From positions 1 through 64,000 of the forward strand of contig CALJGI010000017.1 of the NCBI GenBank assembly GCA_938074045.1: DNA of 64,000 nucleotides, written 5' to 3'. Both the position numbers and the translations under genes were made by a program. Of this stretch, positions 9,184 through 19,158 are shown one piece after another; the stretch's first letter is position 1, and every line of letters starts with the position of its first letter. Below the pieces are notes generated by a model. That model ran no database searches. It saw only the letters and a list, made by a program, of their open reading frames with translations, and was not told the DNA's origin. Source of the DNA: an uncultured Halieaceae bacterium. Lineage in GTDB: Bacteria; Pseudomonadota; Gammaproteobacteria; Pseudomonadales; Halieaceae.

Positions 9184-10556
9184 GGAGTTGCTGCCTTTGG
9201 GCCTTGCTGTAATGCCCGCAGCAGATTCCCTACCTTGTCATGAGTTTCCTGATATTCTTTTTGCCACTCCGAGTCGGAGACAATACCACCACCGCCCCAG
9301 CAGCTGATTTCACTGTTCTCGCACTGGAGGGTGCGAATGGCAATATTGCTGTCCATGCCGCCATCGGCACTGATGTACACAACAGAACCACAGTAGGCTC
9401 CGCGACTGTGGTCCTCCAACTCATCGATAATCTCCATTGCGCGTTTCTTTGGAGCGCCGGTAATTGAGCCACCTGGAAAACAGCTGGTGAGTAAATCAAA
9501 GGCATTCTTCCCTCGACTGAGTTTCCCACTGATGGTGCTCACCAGATGATGTACATTGGGTAATTGAATCGATGCAAAAAGTTGATCAACGTGGATGCTG
9601 CCGGGTTCGCAGCACTTCCCGAGATCATTCCGCAGCAGGTCAACAATCATCAAATTTTCTGCGCGGTCCTTCGACGAATTTCGAAGCTCCAGAGCCAGTA
9701 ATTCATCAGTTGCTCTGTCACTGCCTCGTGGTCGAGTGCCCTTGATTGGTCTTGTCTGTACGTGATTACCACGCAGCCTGATGAATTGCTCGGGAGAGAC
9801 GCTGAGTAACGCGCTATTGCCCAGGTCCAGGTAGGCGGAATACGGGGCTGCAGCCTGTGTCCGAAGGTGGGCATAGGCTTCCCATGGGTCTCCCTGATAA
9901 CCCGCTGTAAAACGCTGGGCAAAATTCACCTGGTAGCAGTCACCCGCAAGAATATAACGCTGTATCTGCAGAATGGATTCGCGATAGGTTGCTTCAGAAA
10001 TATTGGATGTGAAGGGGATGGTCAGCTCAAAGGGATTCTTTGCAGGTCCTGTGACCAGCGGGTCGCGTAATATGGCCAGTACCATTTCGCGCTCTTTGGA
10101 CGTGACATGAGGCAGAGCGATAAACAGACAACGCTGCAGCAGGTGGTCTTGCAGCACGCACCAGGGATAGAAGGAAAGATGAGATGTGGTCAGACCACCG
10201 ACAGCGCAGTCGTTGTTATCGCTCAGTTGCTCCAACCGGCGGCCTGTATCATAGCTCAGGTAACCAATAATACCGCCGCAAAATGGAATGTCTTCGCTCG
10301 GATTGAATACCTCACCACAAAATGCATCATGTTGGTCCTTTAGCTCCCTGGCAAACTCGAGCACGTCTGCCTTATCGGAGTAAGGATCAAACTCTCGGGA
10401 GAGGGTCGGACTTGCTGCCATCACATCGTAGCGGCCGGCATCACTGAATGGATAGGCGCTATCCAGGAATACAGCACCCGGCAGCTGGCGCAAACGATTG
10501 AACAACACGGTACTATCCGTTTGGTACGGTAGCTCTTCCAGGTGAATTGAGTTCAT
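9180..10556 (-). CDS. pabB: Aminodeoxychorismate synthase component I
   Basis: A 458-residue chorismate-binding enzyme. With glutamine amidotransferase PabA it converts chorismate to 4-amino-4-deoxychorismate for folate synthesis. The N-terminal TrpE/PabB domain (YQTDSTVLFNRLRQLPGAVFLDSA) precedes the catalytic domain with PIKGTRPRG (PabB-type lysine, as opposed to the alanine of anthranilate synthase), DLLRNDLGKCCEPGS and GGSITGAPKKRAMEIIDELE. Length fits PabB. It reads towards thrH. Its upstream side faces the propionyl-CoA carboxylase leader; an inverted repeat lies 36-64 bases before its start. Confidence 0.93.
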   Translation of the reverse strand: MNSIHLEELPYQTDSTVLFNRLRQLPGAVFLDSAYPFSDAGRYDVMAASPTLSREFDPYSDKADVLEFARELKDQHDAFCGEVFNPSEDIPFCGGIIGYLSYDTGRRLEQLSDNNDCAVGGLTTSHLSFYPWCVLQDHLLQRCLFIALPHVTSKEREMVLAILRDPLVTGPAKNPFELTIPFTSNISEATYRESILQIQRYILAGDCYQVNFAQRFTAGYQGDPWEAYAHLRTQAAAPYSAYLDLGNSALLSVSPEQFIRLRGNHVQTRPIKGTRPRGSDRATDELLALELRNSSKDRAENLMIVDLLRNDLGKCCEPGSIHVDQLFASIQLPNVHHLVSTISGKLSRGKNAFDLLTSCFPGGSITGAPKKRAMEIIDELEDHSRGAYCGSVVYISADGGMDSNIAIRTLQCENSEISCWGGGGIVSDSEWQKEYQETHDKVGNLLRALQQGPKAATP

Positions 10557-10949
10557 TTTATGTACACACCGCCAACATTAAATTAACTAAATGCGTATTT
10601 AAAACGTAAATAAATACGCAAATAAGCAATTTTAGTAGGAAAAACTTCGTTATTCTGCATTCTTGTCGATGCGAGTTAATGCCACTCTAATTGACTTTAA
10701 CCGGCCCAGCCCGTATCTTTAGGCGCCGTTTGTGGCTTCGCGTCCCAGGGTGCGCCGACGGTTGAGATATGTAAAACGTCGGAGCGCTAACCGGTACCGC
10801 CACAGACTGCCAGAATCTATAATAAACCTTGTTACAACAAACTGCCGAGGTGTATCAATGATATTGCCTGCAGTTTGTCGCGGTCGGGACATTGTCGGAC
10901 CTCTGTGATTCGCAGGGGTTCGTGACTAATGCACAGGAAAGCAGGATAT
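10557..10949. promoter_or_regulatory. Divergent regulatory region between pabB and the propionyl-CoA module
   Basis: A 393-base stretch without a long gene but rich in dyads. From left to right: an inverted repeat TGCGTATTT/AAATACGCA (10592-10600 and 10612-10620) near the pabB start; a CCGACG/CGTCGG hairpin around 10755-10783; a good -10 box TATAAT at 10818-10823 without a convincing -35; and an ACAAACTGC/GCAGTTTGT repeat (10837-10845 and 10870-10878) spanning a GAGG ribosome-binding site and the start of a 16-codon reading frame. The region is long for a simple promoter and could hold an operator for a propionate-responsive regulator; no regulator gene lies next to it. Confidence 0.5.
10858..10908 (+). 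CDS. Possible 16-residue leader peptide
   Basis: ATG at 10858, preceded at 7 bases by GAGG, opens a 16-codon frame (MILPAVCRGRDIVGPL) that ends 41 bases before the carboxyltransferase start. It sits inside the loop and right arm of the ACAAACTGC/GCAGTTTGT inverted repeat, so folding could hide its ribosome-binding site. The composition does not show a run of one amino acid as in classical attenuators. Could be chance; included because position and ribosome-binding site are suggestive. Confidence 0.25.
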   Translation: MILPAVCRGRDIVGPL

Positions 10950-12677
10950 ATGTCTAAGTATGAGGACGTTACACCTACGCTAGAGAACCCTTTTGAGAAG
11001 GTTGCTGATGTGGAATTTTCAGTTCCCGGGCAAATTGCTTACAAACCGGGTCTCTACGAAGCCACGCTGAAGTCGGGCTACAAGCTTATTCAGCGGCCGC
11101 GGCAGGCGGCCGGCGTCAAGAACATCGAAAAGCAACACCAGAAAAAGCGCATGACCATCTGGGAGCGTATTGAGGTGTTGACTGACGAAGAGCCAACAAT
11201 CTTGTTTCAAAATTGGGGAAAAAATCTTGATGGTGCTTCGCTTGTCACAGCTATCATCAAGATCAATGGCCGTGAAGTAGCCCTCTATGGTCATGATTTT
11301 ACGGTTCGCGCTGGGTCGATGGACGCTACCAATGGGAAAAAACTCGCGCGACTTTTTGAAACCGCACAAAAACTGCGTATACCTCTGGTGGGACTGAACG
11401 ACAGTGCGGGTGCATATATACCGGCAGGCGTTGGCGGTTTGGATGGATACGCAGAAGCTTTTACGGCTCTGCGCAAGATCAGCGGTGTGGTCCCCAGTAT
11501 CATGTGCATGTTTGGTTTCAACGCGGGGGGTGGGTCATACCTGCCACGCCAGGGGAGCTTTTTGATTCAGCCTAACGAAACCTTCTTTGGTCTGACAGGC
11601 CCGGGAGTGGTCAAATCCGTGCTGGGCGAGGACGTTACACCAGATGAGTTGGGGGGACCCGGTGTACACAGTCAGTCCGGGGTAACAGATTTTGTAGTGC
11701 CGGATGAAGTCAGCGCCCTCAAGAAAGTCAAGGCACTGTTAAATTACCTGCCCGACAATAATGCCTCGATGTCGCCGTTTCAGGCCACCTCTGATCCGCT
11801 GGATCGCAAGACCTGGGATATCGATATTCTGTTGAAAAAAGCCTTTAACTCGCCGACAGGGTTCAACACGCCGATAGACGTCAGTATTCTTATCCAGCAA
11901 TTGTGCGATCACGGCGATTTTCTTGAAATTCAACCGGAACGAGCTCGTAATACCATTACCGCCCTGGGGCGCATGGGGGGAAATGTTATTGGTTTTGTGG
12001 CGAACAACTCCTCCGTTGCCTCTGGACAAATTGATATCGCAGCAGCATACAAGAACGCACGATTCATTCGATTTTGTAATCTCTACAACATCCCTGTGAT
12101 CTTTATGGAAGATACCACCGGGTTTCTTCCTGGCAGGGAGCAGGAAGCTGGCGGGATTGTCCAGGCCGGCCGTGCCATGTTGGATTCAATTATTGACCTG
12201 CGTACACCGAGATTTCTTCTACTGATCCGCAACGCGTTTGGTGGCGCTTACGCGTCGTACAATAATTATCCAACCGGCGCTGATCTTGTTATCGCATTGC
12301 CGACGACCCGGGTCGCGGTAATGGGTCCCGCCGGTGTCGACTATGTTTACAAGGATGAACTGCGTGCAATTCGCGGCTCTATTACACAGCGGATAGATTC
12401 GATGGTGGAAGAAGGAATTGCCAATGGCCGTGACGAAGCCGATGCGCGTAAATATGCAACCGTTCAGGTCGAGAAGTGGGTGAAGGAACAGGAAGTACTG
12501 CTGGCACAACGCTATGAGCAGGAATTGATGAACCCCAATGAAGGTTTGAGTCTCGGATCTATTTCACAAATTGTCATGCCCAGCGATCTGCGCAGGGTAT
12601 TGACAGAGAATATGGCTACACATCTTAAGAATTACCAACCAAGTCCATTGACCTCTGTGCAACGTGAATTCCACTAA
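10950..12677 (+). CDS. Acyl-CoA (propionyl-CoA) carboxylase, carboxyltransferase subunit
   Basis: A 575-residue carboxyltransferase. The N-terminal crotonase-like half has [34 protein letters not shown] and [11 protein letters not shown]; the C-terminal half has [17 protein letters not shown] and [13 protein letters not shown], with the oxyanion-hole glycines expected of biotin-dependent carboxyltransferases. It transfers carboxyl from biotin to an acyl-CoA. Propionyl-CoA is inferred from the epimerase, mutase and MeaB genes immediately downstream. The ATG at 10950 has CAGGA at proper spacing; an ATG at 10929 would add seven residues without a good ribosome-binding site. It has about 50 extra N-terminal residues compared with PccB proteins. 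The biotin carboxylase subunit follows after 30 bases. Confidence 0.9.
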   Translation: MSKYEDVTPTLENPFEKVADVEFSVPGQIAYKPGLYEATLKSGYKLIQRPRQAAGVKNIEKQHQKKRMTIWERIEVLTDEEPTILFQNWGKNLDGASLVTAIIKINGREVALYGHDFTVRAGSMDATNGKKLARLFETAQKLRIPLVGLNDSAGAYIPAGVGGLDGYAEAFTALRKISGVVPSIMCMFGFNAGGGSYLPRQGSFLIQPNETFFGLTGPGVVKSVLGEDVTPDELGGPGVHSQSGVTDFVVPDEVSALKKVKALLNYLPDNNASMSPFQATSDPLDRKTWDIDILLKKAFNSPTGFNTPIDVSILIQQLCDHGDFLEIQPERARNTITALGRMGGNVIGFVANNSSVASGQIDIAAAYKNARFIRFCNLYNIPVIFMEDTTGFLPGREQEAGGIVQAGRAMLDSIIDLRTPRFLLLIRNAFGGAYASYNNYPTGADLVIALPTTRVAVMGPAGVDYVYKDELRAIRGSITQRIDSMVEEGIANGRDEADARKYATVQVEKWVKEQEVLLAQRYEQELMNPNEGLSLGSISQIVMPSDLRRVLTENMATHLKNYQPSPLTSVQREFH

Positions 12678-12707
12678 TATTTGCTTAACCATGAGAGAGC
12701 GAAAACA

Positions 12708-15572
12708 GTGTCGAACGATTTTTACCTGCAAAACCCGCTGATTCATCAGGACCGCCGACTTGAGTGCAGCTCATCTGCATGGGTGCGAAGCTTCGCCTGT
12801 AATCACATCAGACCATTGATCATCTGCCGCGGTCCGATTCGGAAGGAGGCAATGGATGTCTTTGATGAAATGGGAATAAACAGCTACGGAATTCTGCTCT
12901 CGGAGAAGGACTCTATCGTCTACCAGAACGCCCTCGCTCCAGAGTTGAGAAAGCTGACAGATCCGAGCCGGGTGCACAGAGTGCCAGATTACAGTGGTGC
13001 CAACAAAGAGGAGCGGAATCTGCGGATTGAGCAGATCATCGGTATCGCCCACGACAATGGTTACAACGCCATATTCACCGGCTATGGTTTTATGGCGGAA
13101 GACGAGACCATGGTCGCGGCAATGGAGGCCGCCGGTTTGATGTTTATCGGGCCCTGTTCGCGAACCGTTCATGACGCCGGTCTCAAGGACGAGGCCAAGC
13201 GTACCGCACTGCAGGTGGGTGTCAGTGTTACGCCGGGTGTGGACAACGCAACGGTGCTGACTCTACTCAAAAAGGCTCCTGATGCAGCCAGTCTGCAGGA
13301 GCTCTGTAAAGAGCAGGGCCTCGCTGTTGATGAGGGGCTCTGGACAGTTGATGAGCAGGACCTTGAACTCCTGGCCGTGGCTGTGCTCGCCGCCTCTTAT
13401 GACAAAGGCGTTGATCTGTACACAGTTGATGAAATGATTGTGACGGTGGAGGAGGCGGTTGCCGGCATGTTCAGTGAGTATCCGGAGAACCGGATTCGCC
13501 TCAAAGCAATCAGCGGTGGAGGGGGTAAGGGGCAGCGCATCATGGCAGCGCCCGGAACCTACGAGGGTAGTGCAGAAGAGCGTTTGCAACAAGCTGTCTC
13601 CGGCACAGGATCGCTGGTCAGGGAGATACTCAACGAGGTCAAGACTACCGGTGTCGGTGATAACAAGAATGTGCTGGTTGAGCTGAATATTGAAACAACG
13701 CGTCACCAGGAAATTCAGGTGCTAGGTAATGGTGAATGGGCCCTTGCCATGGGCGGACGTGATTGTTCGCTGCAAATGCATGAACAGAAACTGCTGGAGG
13801 TGTCAGTAACCACCGAGTCGCTGCAGGCTGCCCTCGACGCAGCGGAAGCTGCCGGCCAGACCACGGAAGCCAAGGTGCTTACCCAGGACATAAAAACGCT
13901 GGCCGCAATGGAAGAGGAATCAGAGCGTTTTGCCCTGGCAGTGGGCCTTGATTCGGTTTCTACCTTTGAATGTATTGTAGATCGCGATAAGCATTTCTTT
14001 ATGGAAATGAATACGCGTATTCAGGTTGAGCATCGTGTAACAGAACTCTGTTACAGCTTGCACTTTGCCAACCCAGAGGATGCAGCTGACGCATTTGTGG
14101 TGGACAGCCTGGTTGAGGCAATGGTCTTGTTGGCGGCGCACGGCTCCCGCTTACCCAAGCCGGAGCGGAAGGTACGATTCGATGCGACTGTTGAAGCACG
14201 GTTGAATGCAACAAATCATGCCTTGGCCCCACATGCCGGTGGTGTGATTGAGTACTGGTCAGATGCTCTGGAGGGCGAAATTCGAGACGATCAGGGTATA
14301 AGTCTTCATAACCCTGATACTGATGTATTCATGAAATACACTCTGGCCGGGGCATACGACAGTAACATCGCTCTGCTATTGACCACGGGTGTGGATCGAA
14401 TGGACAGCTACGAGTCTATGGCTGAAGTGATCCGCCGCACGCGGATGAGTGGACGCGACCTGAGTACAAATCTGGAGTTTCACTATGGTCTGGTGAATTG
14501 GTTTATCGGCAACAATATTAATGCCCGGCCGACCACCCGGTTTATTGTGCCTTACCTCACTGCAGTGGGCCTGTTGAAACAGGCGGCGGGGAACCTCGAT
14601 CTGGGTTATGCATTTGCCACACTCAAGCGAGTTGAGATTGAGTCTGCACCTGCAGAGGCCTCAATACGCGAAGCGGTAGCTGAGGCAGTCAGTCATAAAC
14701 AGGGGTTGCTGATTCGTCCATTGGAATACCTGTTAGAAGATCCTCATAAGCTGGCGGGCTGGCTCAGTGTCAATAAAGACTCATATTCCCTTTTTGATGG
14801 GCGCTGCCAGTGGAACGAAAACCCTTTTGAGATGCTTTCCGATACCTACCATTTTCTGAATATGGATTATGTTGAAGGAGAGCCGGCTGCCTCTATGATC
14901 TGGGATCATGATGAAGCCGTACTGCAGTCTGCATTGGGCTTCTATCGTGAGCTTGAGCAGCGTCTGGGCATCTCCGACTGGCAGGAATTGTGTGAGATGC
15001 TAGGGGGAGAAGAGGTTCCTTCGGGAGTCTCAGCAGAAGACTGGCCGCGTGTCAGGGGTGCGCATCTGGGTTATCAGGCGGGTGTAGACATCATGGCTGT
15101 TCTGCCCTTTATCGCCGAGAAAACCGGTTTCTTCGAGCTGTGTGTAAACCCGGATCTGTCCATTAATATTCCGGAATACTTGCTGGATCCAGTGCTGCAG
15201 GACGACATGAAAAAAGTACTGGTTCCGCCACCTGTGGCAAGTTCGGATGAAATCCTCGCTGTGAGCGGCGGTATGTTTTATCCGCGTGAGGCCCCGGGAA
15301 TGGATGCATTCGTGACTGTGGGCAGTCATTTTGAGGAAGGTGATCCCTTGTATATTGTCGAGGTCATGAAAATGTTCAATAAAGTCTACGCACCCTTCTC
15401 AGGAATCATCGACAAGGTTCTGGTGGATGGTGATGGCGTGATCATCAAGAAAGGTGAGCCACTGTTTAAAATAACTCCGGATGAGCAACGTGTCGACGAT
15501 AATCCCGTTGATATCGCATCCCGGCGTCGACAGGAAACCGATGGATTTCTTGCCATGGTAATGGGGGGTTGA
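12708..15572 (+). CDS. Acyl-CoA carboxylase, fused biotin carboxylase and biotin carrier subunit (atypical)
   Basis: A 954-residue protein. The biotin carboxylase part begins around residue 25 (RPLIICRGPIRKEAMDVFDEMG), has TGYGFMAEDETMVAAMEAAGLMFIGP, the ATP-grasp glycine loop SGGGGKGQ at 269-276, EMNTRIQVEHRVTE and a long C-terminal subdomain. Between the VTPGV segment (about 174) and the glycine loop there are about 60 residues more than in E. coli AccC. A ~300-residue region without a clear family match follows (about 560-850), then a biotinyl domain with EVMKMFNK, the biotin-accepting lysine being residue 888. GTG 12708 is chosen because GAGAG precedes it; a TTG at 12681 is less likely. 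Propionyl-CoA specificity is inferred from neighbours. Much longer than usual PccA (~670). Confidence 0.87.
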   Translation: MSNDFYLQNPLIHQDRRLECSSSAWVRSFACNHIRPLIICRGPIRKEAMDVFDEMGINSYGILLSEKDSIVYQNALAPELRKLTDPSRVHRVPDYSGANKEERNLRIEQIIGIAHDNGYNAIFTGYGFMAEDETMVAAMEAAGLMFIGPCSRTVHDAGLKDEAKRTALQVGVSVTPGVDNATVLTLLKKAPDAASLQELCKEQGLAVDEGLWTVDEQDLELLAVAVLAASYDKGVDLYTVDEMIVTVEEAVAGMFSEYPENRIRLKAISGGGGKGQRIMAAPGTYEGSAEERLQQAVSGTGSLVREILNEVKTTGVGDNKNVLVELNIETTRHQEIQVLGNGEWALAMGGRDCSLQMHEQKLLEVSVTTESLQAALDAAEAAGQTTEAKVLTQDIKTLAAMEEESERFALAVGLDSVSTFECIVDRDKHFFMEMNTRIQVEHRVTELCYSLHFANPEDAADAFVVDSLVEAMVLLAAHGSRLPKPERKVRFDATVEARLNATNHALAPHAGGVIEYWSDALEGEIRDDQGISLHNPDTDVFMKYTLAGAYDSNIALLLTTGVDRMDSYESMAEVIRRTRMSGRDLSTNLEFHYGLVNWFIGNNINARPTTRFIVPYLTAVGLLKQAAGNLDLGYAFATLKRVEIESAPAEASIREAVAEAVSHKQGLLIRPLEYLLEDPHKLAGWLSVNKDSYSLFDGRCQWNENPFEMLSDTYHFLNMDYVEGEPAASMIWDHDEAVLQSALGFYRELEQRLGISDWQELCEMLGGEEVPSGVSAEDWPRVRGAHLGYQAGVDIMAVLPFIAEKTGFFELCVNPDLSINIPEYLLDPVLQDDMKKVLVPPPVASSDEILAVSGGMFYPREAPGMDAFVTVGSHFEEGDPLYIVEVMKMFNKVYAPFSGIIDKVLVDGDGVIIKKGEPLFKITPDEQRVDDNPVDIASRRRQETDGFLAMVMGG

Positions 15573-15576
15573 TTGG

Positions 15577-16002
15577 ATGATAACTGCACTTGATCACATC
15601 GCCATCGCTGTGCCGGATTTCAATGCCGCTATTGAGCGATTTTTGAACGATTTTGGACTCGAATACGCGGGCACAGAGGATGTCGAAGCGGCAAAAACCT
15701 CTACCGCTTTTTTCCCGCTGCCACCTACCAGTATAGAGTTGGTTCATCCACTTAACGGCACCGGCCCAATCGCGACCTATTTGGAGAAGCGTGGTGGTGG
15801 TCTGCACCACCTGTGCTTCCGCACAGATAACATTCACGAAGACATCGATCGGCTTAAGGGTAAGGGATACCAGTTTCTGGCTGACGTCCCCAGTCCTGGT
15901 GCACATGGCAGTCAGGTGATATTCATCCACCCCAAGAGTTGTGGTGGCGTTTTGATAGAACTCAGTCAACCAGCTGATGAACACAACGGCGATGCCGGTT
16001 GA
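15577..16002 (+). CDS. mce: Methylmalonyl-CoA epimerase
   Basis: A 141-residue vicinal-oxygen-chelate protein. It interconverts (2S)- and (2R)-methylmalonyl-CoA, linking the carboxylase product to the mutase. Metal ligands expected of the family are visible: His in [11 protein letters not shown] near the N-terminus, His in [15 protein letters not shown], and Glu in GVLIELSQP at the C-terminus. Length is typical. It starts 5 bases after the carboxylase stop and ends 14 bases before the mutase start, so it is co-transcribed with both. Confidence 0.93.
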   Translation: MITALDHIAIAVPDFNAAIERFLNDFGLEYAGTEDVEAAKTSTAFFPLPPTSIELVHPLNGTGPIATYLEKRGGGLHHLCFRTDNIHEDIDRLKGKGYQFLADVPSPGAHGSQVIFIHPKSCGGVLIELSQPADEHNGDAG

Positions 16003-16015
16003 GCGAGAGGTAAAA

Positions 16016-18190
16016 ATGAGCAATGACAACGATCAAAGCAACTGCCATACCAAGGCAGATTGGCGGGAGCTAGCGAAAAAGCAGCTGCGCGGGAAACCGC
16101 TGGAGGATTTAATCTGGCACACGGCTGAGGGTATTCCGGTACAGCCGCTGTATACGGCCGAGGATATGGCCGGGGTTCAACACGCCGACACCATGCCGGG
16201 AATGGAACCGTATATCAGGGGCCCGCAGGCAACGATGTATGCTGGGCGACCCTGGACCATCCGCCAGTACGCGGGTTTCTCAACGGCGGAGGCATCAAAC
16301 GATTTCTACAGAAAATCGCTGCTAGCGGGCGGGCAGGGCATTTCAGTCGCCTTTGATCTCGCCACCCACCGAGGTTATGACTCGGATCATCCCCGGGTCT
16401 CGGGGGATGTTGGCAAGGCTGGTGTTGCCATTGATTCTGTCGAAGACATGAAAATTTTGTTTGACGGCATTCCACTGGAACGCGTATCTGTATCCATGAC
16501 CATGAATGGGGCGGTACTCCCGGTGCTTGCTGGCTATATCGTCGCCGCCGAAGAGCAGGGTGTAGCTCAGGCTGACCTGGCCGGCACTATCCAAAACGAT
16601 ATCCTTAAGGAGTTCATGGTCCGCAATACCTACATTTATCCACCTGAACCGAGTATGCGGATCATTGGCGACATTATCGCGTATTGCACCACGCATATGC
16701 CGAAGTTCAATACTATTTCGATCTCGGGGTACCATATACAAGAAGCAGGTGCGGATGCAGCACTGGAATTGGCCTATACATTGGCCGACGGCAAGGAGTA
16801 TATCCGTACTGCCCTGGCTGCAGGCCTGGATATCGATGATTTTGCACCCCGCTTGTCCTTTTTCTGGGGCATCGGCATGAATTTTTATATGGAAATAGCC
16901 AAGTTGCGGGCAGCGAGGTTGCTATGGACGCGTATTGTCAGTGAATTTGAGCCAAAGAATCCCAAATCATCAATGTTACGCACCCATAGCCAAACCTCCG
17001 GTTGGTCACTGACGGAACAGGACCCTTACAACAATGTGGTGCGCACAACCATAGAGGCTATGGCCGCTGTCATGGGAGGTACGCAATCCCTGCATACCAA
17101 TGCGCTTGATGAAGCCATAGCACTGCCGACGGAGTTTTCAGCTCGCATCGCGCGAAATACGCAACTGGTGATTCAGGAAGAGAGTGGTATCACTAAGGTT
17201 GTGGATCCCTGGGGCGGTTCTTACATGATGGAAAATTTAACTCAGGATATTGCCGACCGCGCCTGGGAACTGATCATGGAGGTAGAAGAGCGTGGTGGTA
17301 TGGCAAAAGCCATTGAAACCGGCATGCCCAAGCTCAAAATCGAAGAGTCTGCTGCCCGCAAGCAAGCCCGTATCGATCGCGGTGAAGACGTCATTGTTGG
17401 TGTCAATAAGTATCAGCGCGACGAAGAAGATGCGGTGGATATCCTCGAAATAGACAATCATGCGGTGCGGGATTCGCAAGTGCACAGGCTCCAGCAATTA
17501 CGCGATGAGCGCGAGGAGTCAGTCGTGGAAGATGCGCTCGAAGCGATTTTTCAGAGTGCAGCGAATGGCGGAGAGAATCTTCTGGCCCTGGCAGTACAGG
17601 CAACGAGAGCTCGCGCTACCGTAGGCGAAATCAGCTATGCTATGGAACGTGAGTTTGGACGCTACAACGCCCAGGCGCAAACCGTTTCCGGGGTGTATGG
17701 TAGTGCCTTCCAGGACGATGATGATTGGATGCAGATAAGCGCGGACATCGAAAAATTTGTGGCCCAATACGGTCGACGGCCACGGATGCTGGTGTGCAAA
17801 ATGGGGCAGGATGGACATGATCGCGGGGCCAAGGTAGTTGCAACGGCCTTTGCGGATGTGGGTTTTGATATCGACTTGTCCCCTATGTTCAGCACGCCCG
17901 AAGAGGTAGCGCGTCAGGCCATTGAAAATGATGTGCATATTGTCGGAGCGTCCTCGCTGGCGGCGGGTCATAAAACGTTGGTGCCGGAGTTGATCGATGA
18001 GCTCGAACGACAGGGAGGCCGTGACATTATCGTGATTGCGGGGGGCGTTATTCCTCGTCAGGATTATGATTACCTGTATGACGCTGGGGTGAAGTGCATC
18101 TTCGGACCCGGTACGCCGATCCCTGACGCTGCGCGGGAAGCGTTGAATGCAGTTAATGCAAATCAGGTATCACAGGCAACCAGTGGCTGA
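16016..18190 (+). CDS. scpA: Methylmalonyl-CoA mutase (single-chain, B12-dependent)
   Basis: A 724-residue adenosylcobalamin-dependent mutase that converts (R)-methylmalonyl-CoA to succinyl-CoA. The N-terminal TIM-barrel domain has [19 protein letters not shown] and [18 protein letters not shown]; the substrate region has [19 protein letters not shown] and [14 protein letters not shown]. The C-terminal cobalamin domain has [14 protein letters not shown], with the cobalt-coordinating His at residue 601, and [12 protein letters not shown]. Length matches homodimeric single-chain mutases. ATG 16016 follows GAGAGG; an in-frame start at 15977 overlaps the epimerase and is less likely. The protein feeds the TCA cycle encoded elsewhere in the window. 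MeaB overlaps its end. Confidence 0.97.
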   Translation: MSNDNDQSNCHTKADWRELAKKQLRGKPLEDLIWHTAEGIPVQPLYTAEDMAGVQHADTMPGMEPYIRGPQATMYAGRPWTIRQYAGFSTAEASNDFYRKSLLAGGQGISVAFDLATHRGYDSDHPRVSGDVGKAGVAIDSVEDMKILFDGIPLERVSVSMTMNGAVLPVLAGYIVAAEEQGVAQADLAGTIQNDILKEFMVRNTYIYPPEPSMRIIGDIIAYCTTHMPKFNTISISGYHIQEAGADAALELAYTLADGKEYIRTALAAGLDIDDFAPRLSFFWGIGMNFYMEIAKLRAARLLWTRIVSEFEPKNPKSSMLRTHSQTSGWSLTEQDPYNNVVRTTIEAMAAVMGGTQSLHTNALDEAIALPTEFSARIARNTQLVIQEESGITKVVDPWGGSYMMENLTQDIADRAWELIMEVEERGGMAKAIETGMPKLKIEESAARKQARIDRGEDVIVGVNKYQRDEEDAVDILEIDNHAVRDSQVHRLQQLRDEREESVVEDALEAIFQSAANGGENLLALAVQATRARATVGEISYAMEREFGRYNAQAQTVSGVYGSAFQDDDDWMQISADIEKFVAQYGRRPRMLVCKMGQDGHDRGAKVVATAFADVGFDIDLSPMFSTPEEVARQAIENDVHIVGASSLAAGHKTLVPELIDELERQGGRDIIVIAGGVIPRQDYDYLYDAGVKCIFGPGTPIPDAAREALNAVNANQVSQATSG

Positions 18191-19145
18191 GCCTGATCGT
18201 GAGCTTCTGTTGGCAGGAGACCGACGAGCCCTCGCCAAAGCTATTACCCTCGTAGAGAGCAAGCTGGATGCTCATCGTGAGCAGGCCCAGCAATTGCTGG
18301 AGTCTGTGATTGAACAGACAGGCGGTAGTATCCGTATCGGCATTACTGGTATACCGGGTGTTGGTAAATCTACCTTTATTGAAGCATTCGGCCTGTATTT
18401 GATAGAGCAGGGCAAGCGCGTGGCCGTTTTGGCGGTGGATCCAAGTTCGCCAATAGCGGGTGGCTCTATTTTGGGGGACAAAACCCGTATGGAGGAACTG
18501 TCACGTCGTGCAGAAGCATTCATCCGGCCATCTCCCTCAGAGGGGGCGCTGGGTGGCGTGGCTCAAAAAACCAGAGAGACAATGCTTCTTTGTGAAGCCG
18601 CTGGCTACGATGTCATTCTCGTGGAGACTGTCGGTGTTGGGCAGTCCGAATATGATGTCGCCGCGATGGTGGATTTCTTTATGGTTCTGATGCTCCCCAA
18701 TGCGGGAGATGAGTTACAGGGTATCAAGCGCGGGATTATGGAACTGGCCGATACATTGGTCATCAACAAGGCCGATGGTGAGAGCGTCGGGCTGGCCAGT
18801 CAAACCATGTCACACTACCAGGCGGCAATGAATCTGTTGCGTCACACCTCGACCTGGACCCCCCGGGTCATGACCTGTTCCGCGCTTAAGAACGAGCGGA
18901 TAGACGCTGTCTGGGGAATGGTCGTCGATTATTTTATCCAGGCAAAGGACAGCGGAAGCTTTGAGCGCAAACGGGCCATCCAGCGCAAGGACTGGATGGC
19001 AAAGCTGGTGCGTGAAATGCTCGATTTACATCTGCGTCAGCATGAAGGGGTTGCTGCCGCACTGCCCGCACTGGAACTCGCTGTGACACAGGGTGAAACC
19101 ACGCCCTATCGGGCGGCGAAGGAACTGATCGCCTATCTTGATTGA
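18183..19145 (+). CDS. meaB: MeaB, G-protein chaperone of methylmalonyl-CoA mutase
   Basis: A 320-residue SIMIBI-class GTPase (MeaB/ArgK). Walker A is GIPGVGKST; switch-region sequences are [19 protein letters not shown] and [13 protein letters not shown]; the base-specificity motif is NKADG. MeaB protects the mutase and gates cofactor loading. The GTG at 18183, overlapping the mutase stop by 8 bases, gives the expected N-terminus ([20 protein letters not shown]); an upstream ATG at 18147 is possible but lies within the mutase. It closes the five-gene propionate run and is convergent with glpQ. Confidence 0.94.
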   Translation: MAEPDRELLLAGDRRALAKAITLVESKLDAHREQAQQLLESVIEQTGGSIRIGITGIPGVGKSTFIEAFGLYLIEQGKRVAVLAVDPSSPIAGGSILGDKTRMEELSRRAEAFIRPSPSEGALGGVAQKTRETMLLCEAAGYDVILVETVGVGQSEYDVAAMVDFFMVLMLPNAGDELQGIKRGIMELADTLVINKADGESVGLASQTMSHYQAAMNLLRHTSTWTPRVMTCSALKNERIDAVWGMVVDYFIQAKDSGSFERKRAIQRKDWMAKLVREMLDLHLRQHEGVAAALPALELAVTQGETTPYRAAKELIAYLD

Positions 19146-19158
19146 TCCGGTGCACTCT

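Noticed and set aside
10557-10949. Cobalamin riboswitch before the B12-dependent mutase operon
   Set aside because: No convincing B12 box or the conserved core of the cobalamin aptamer was found; GCCACAG near 10800 is only a partial match.
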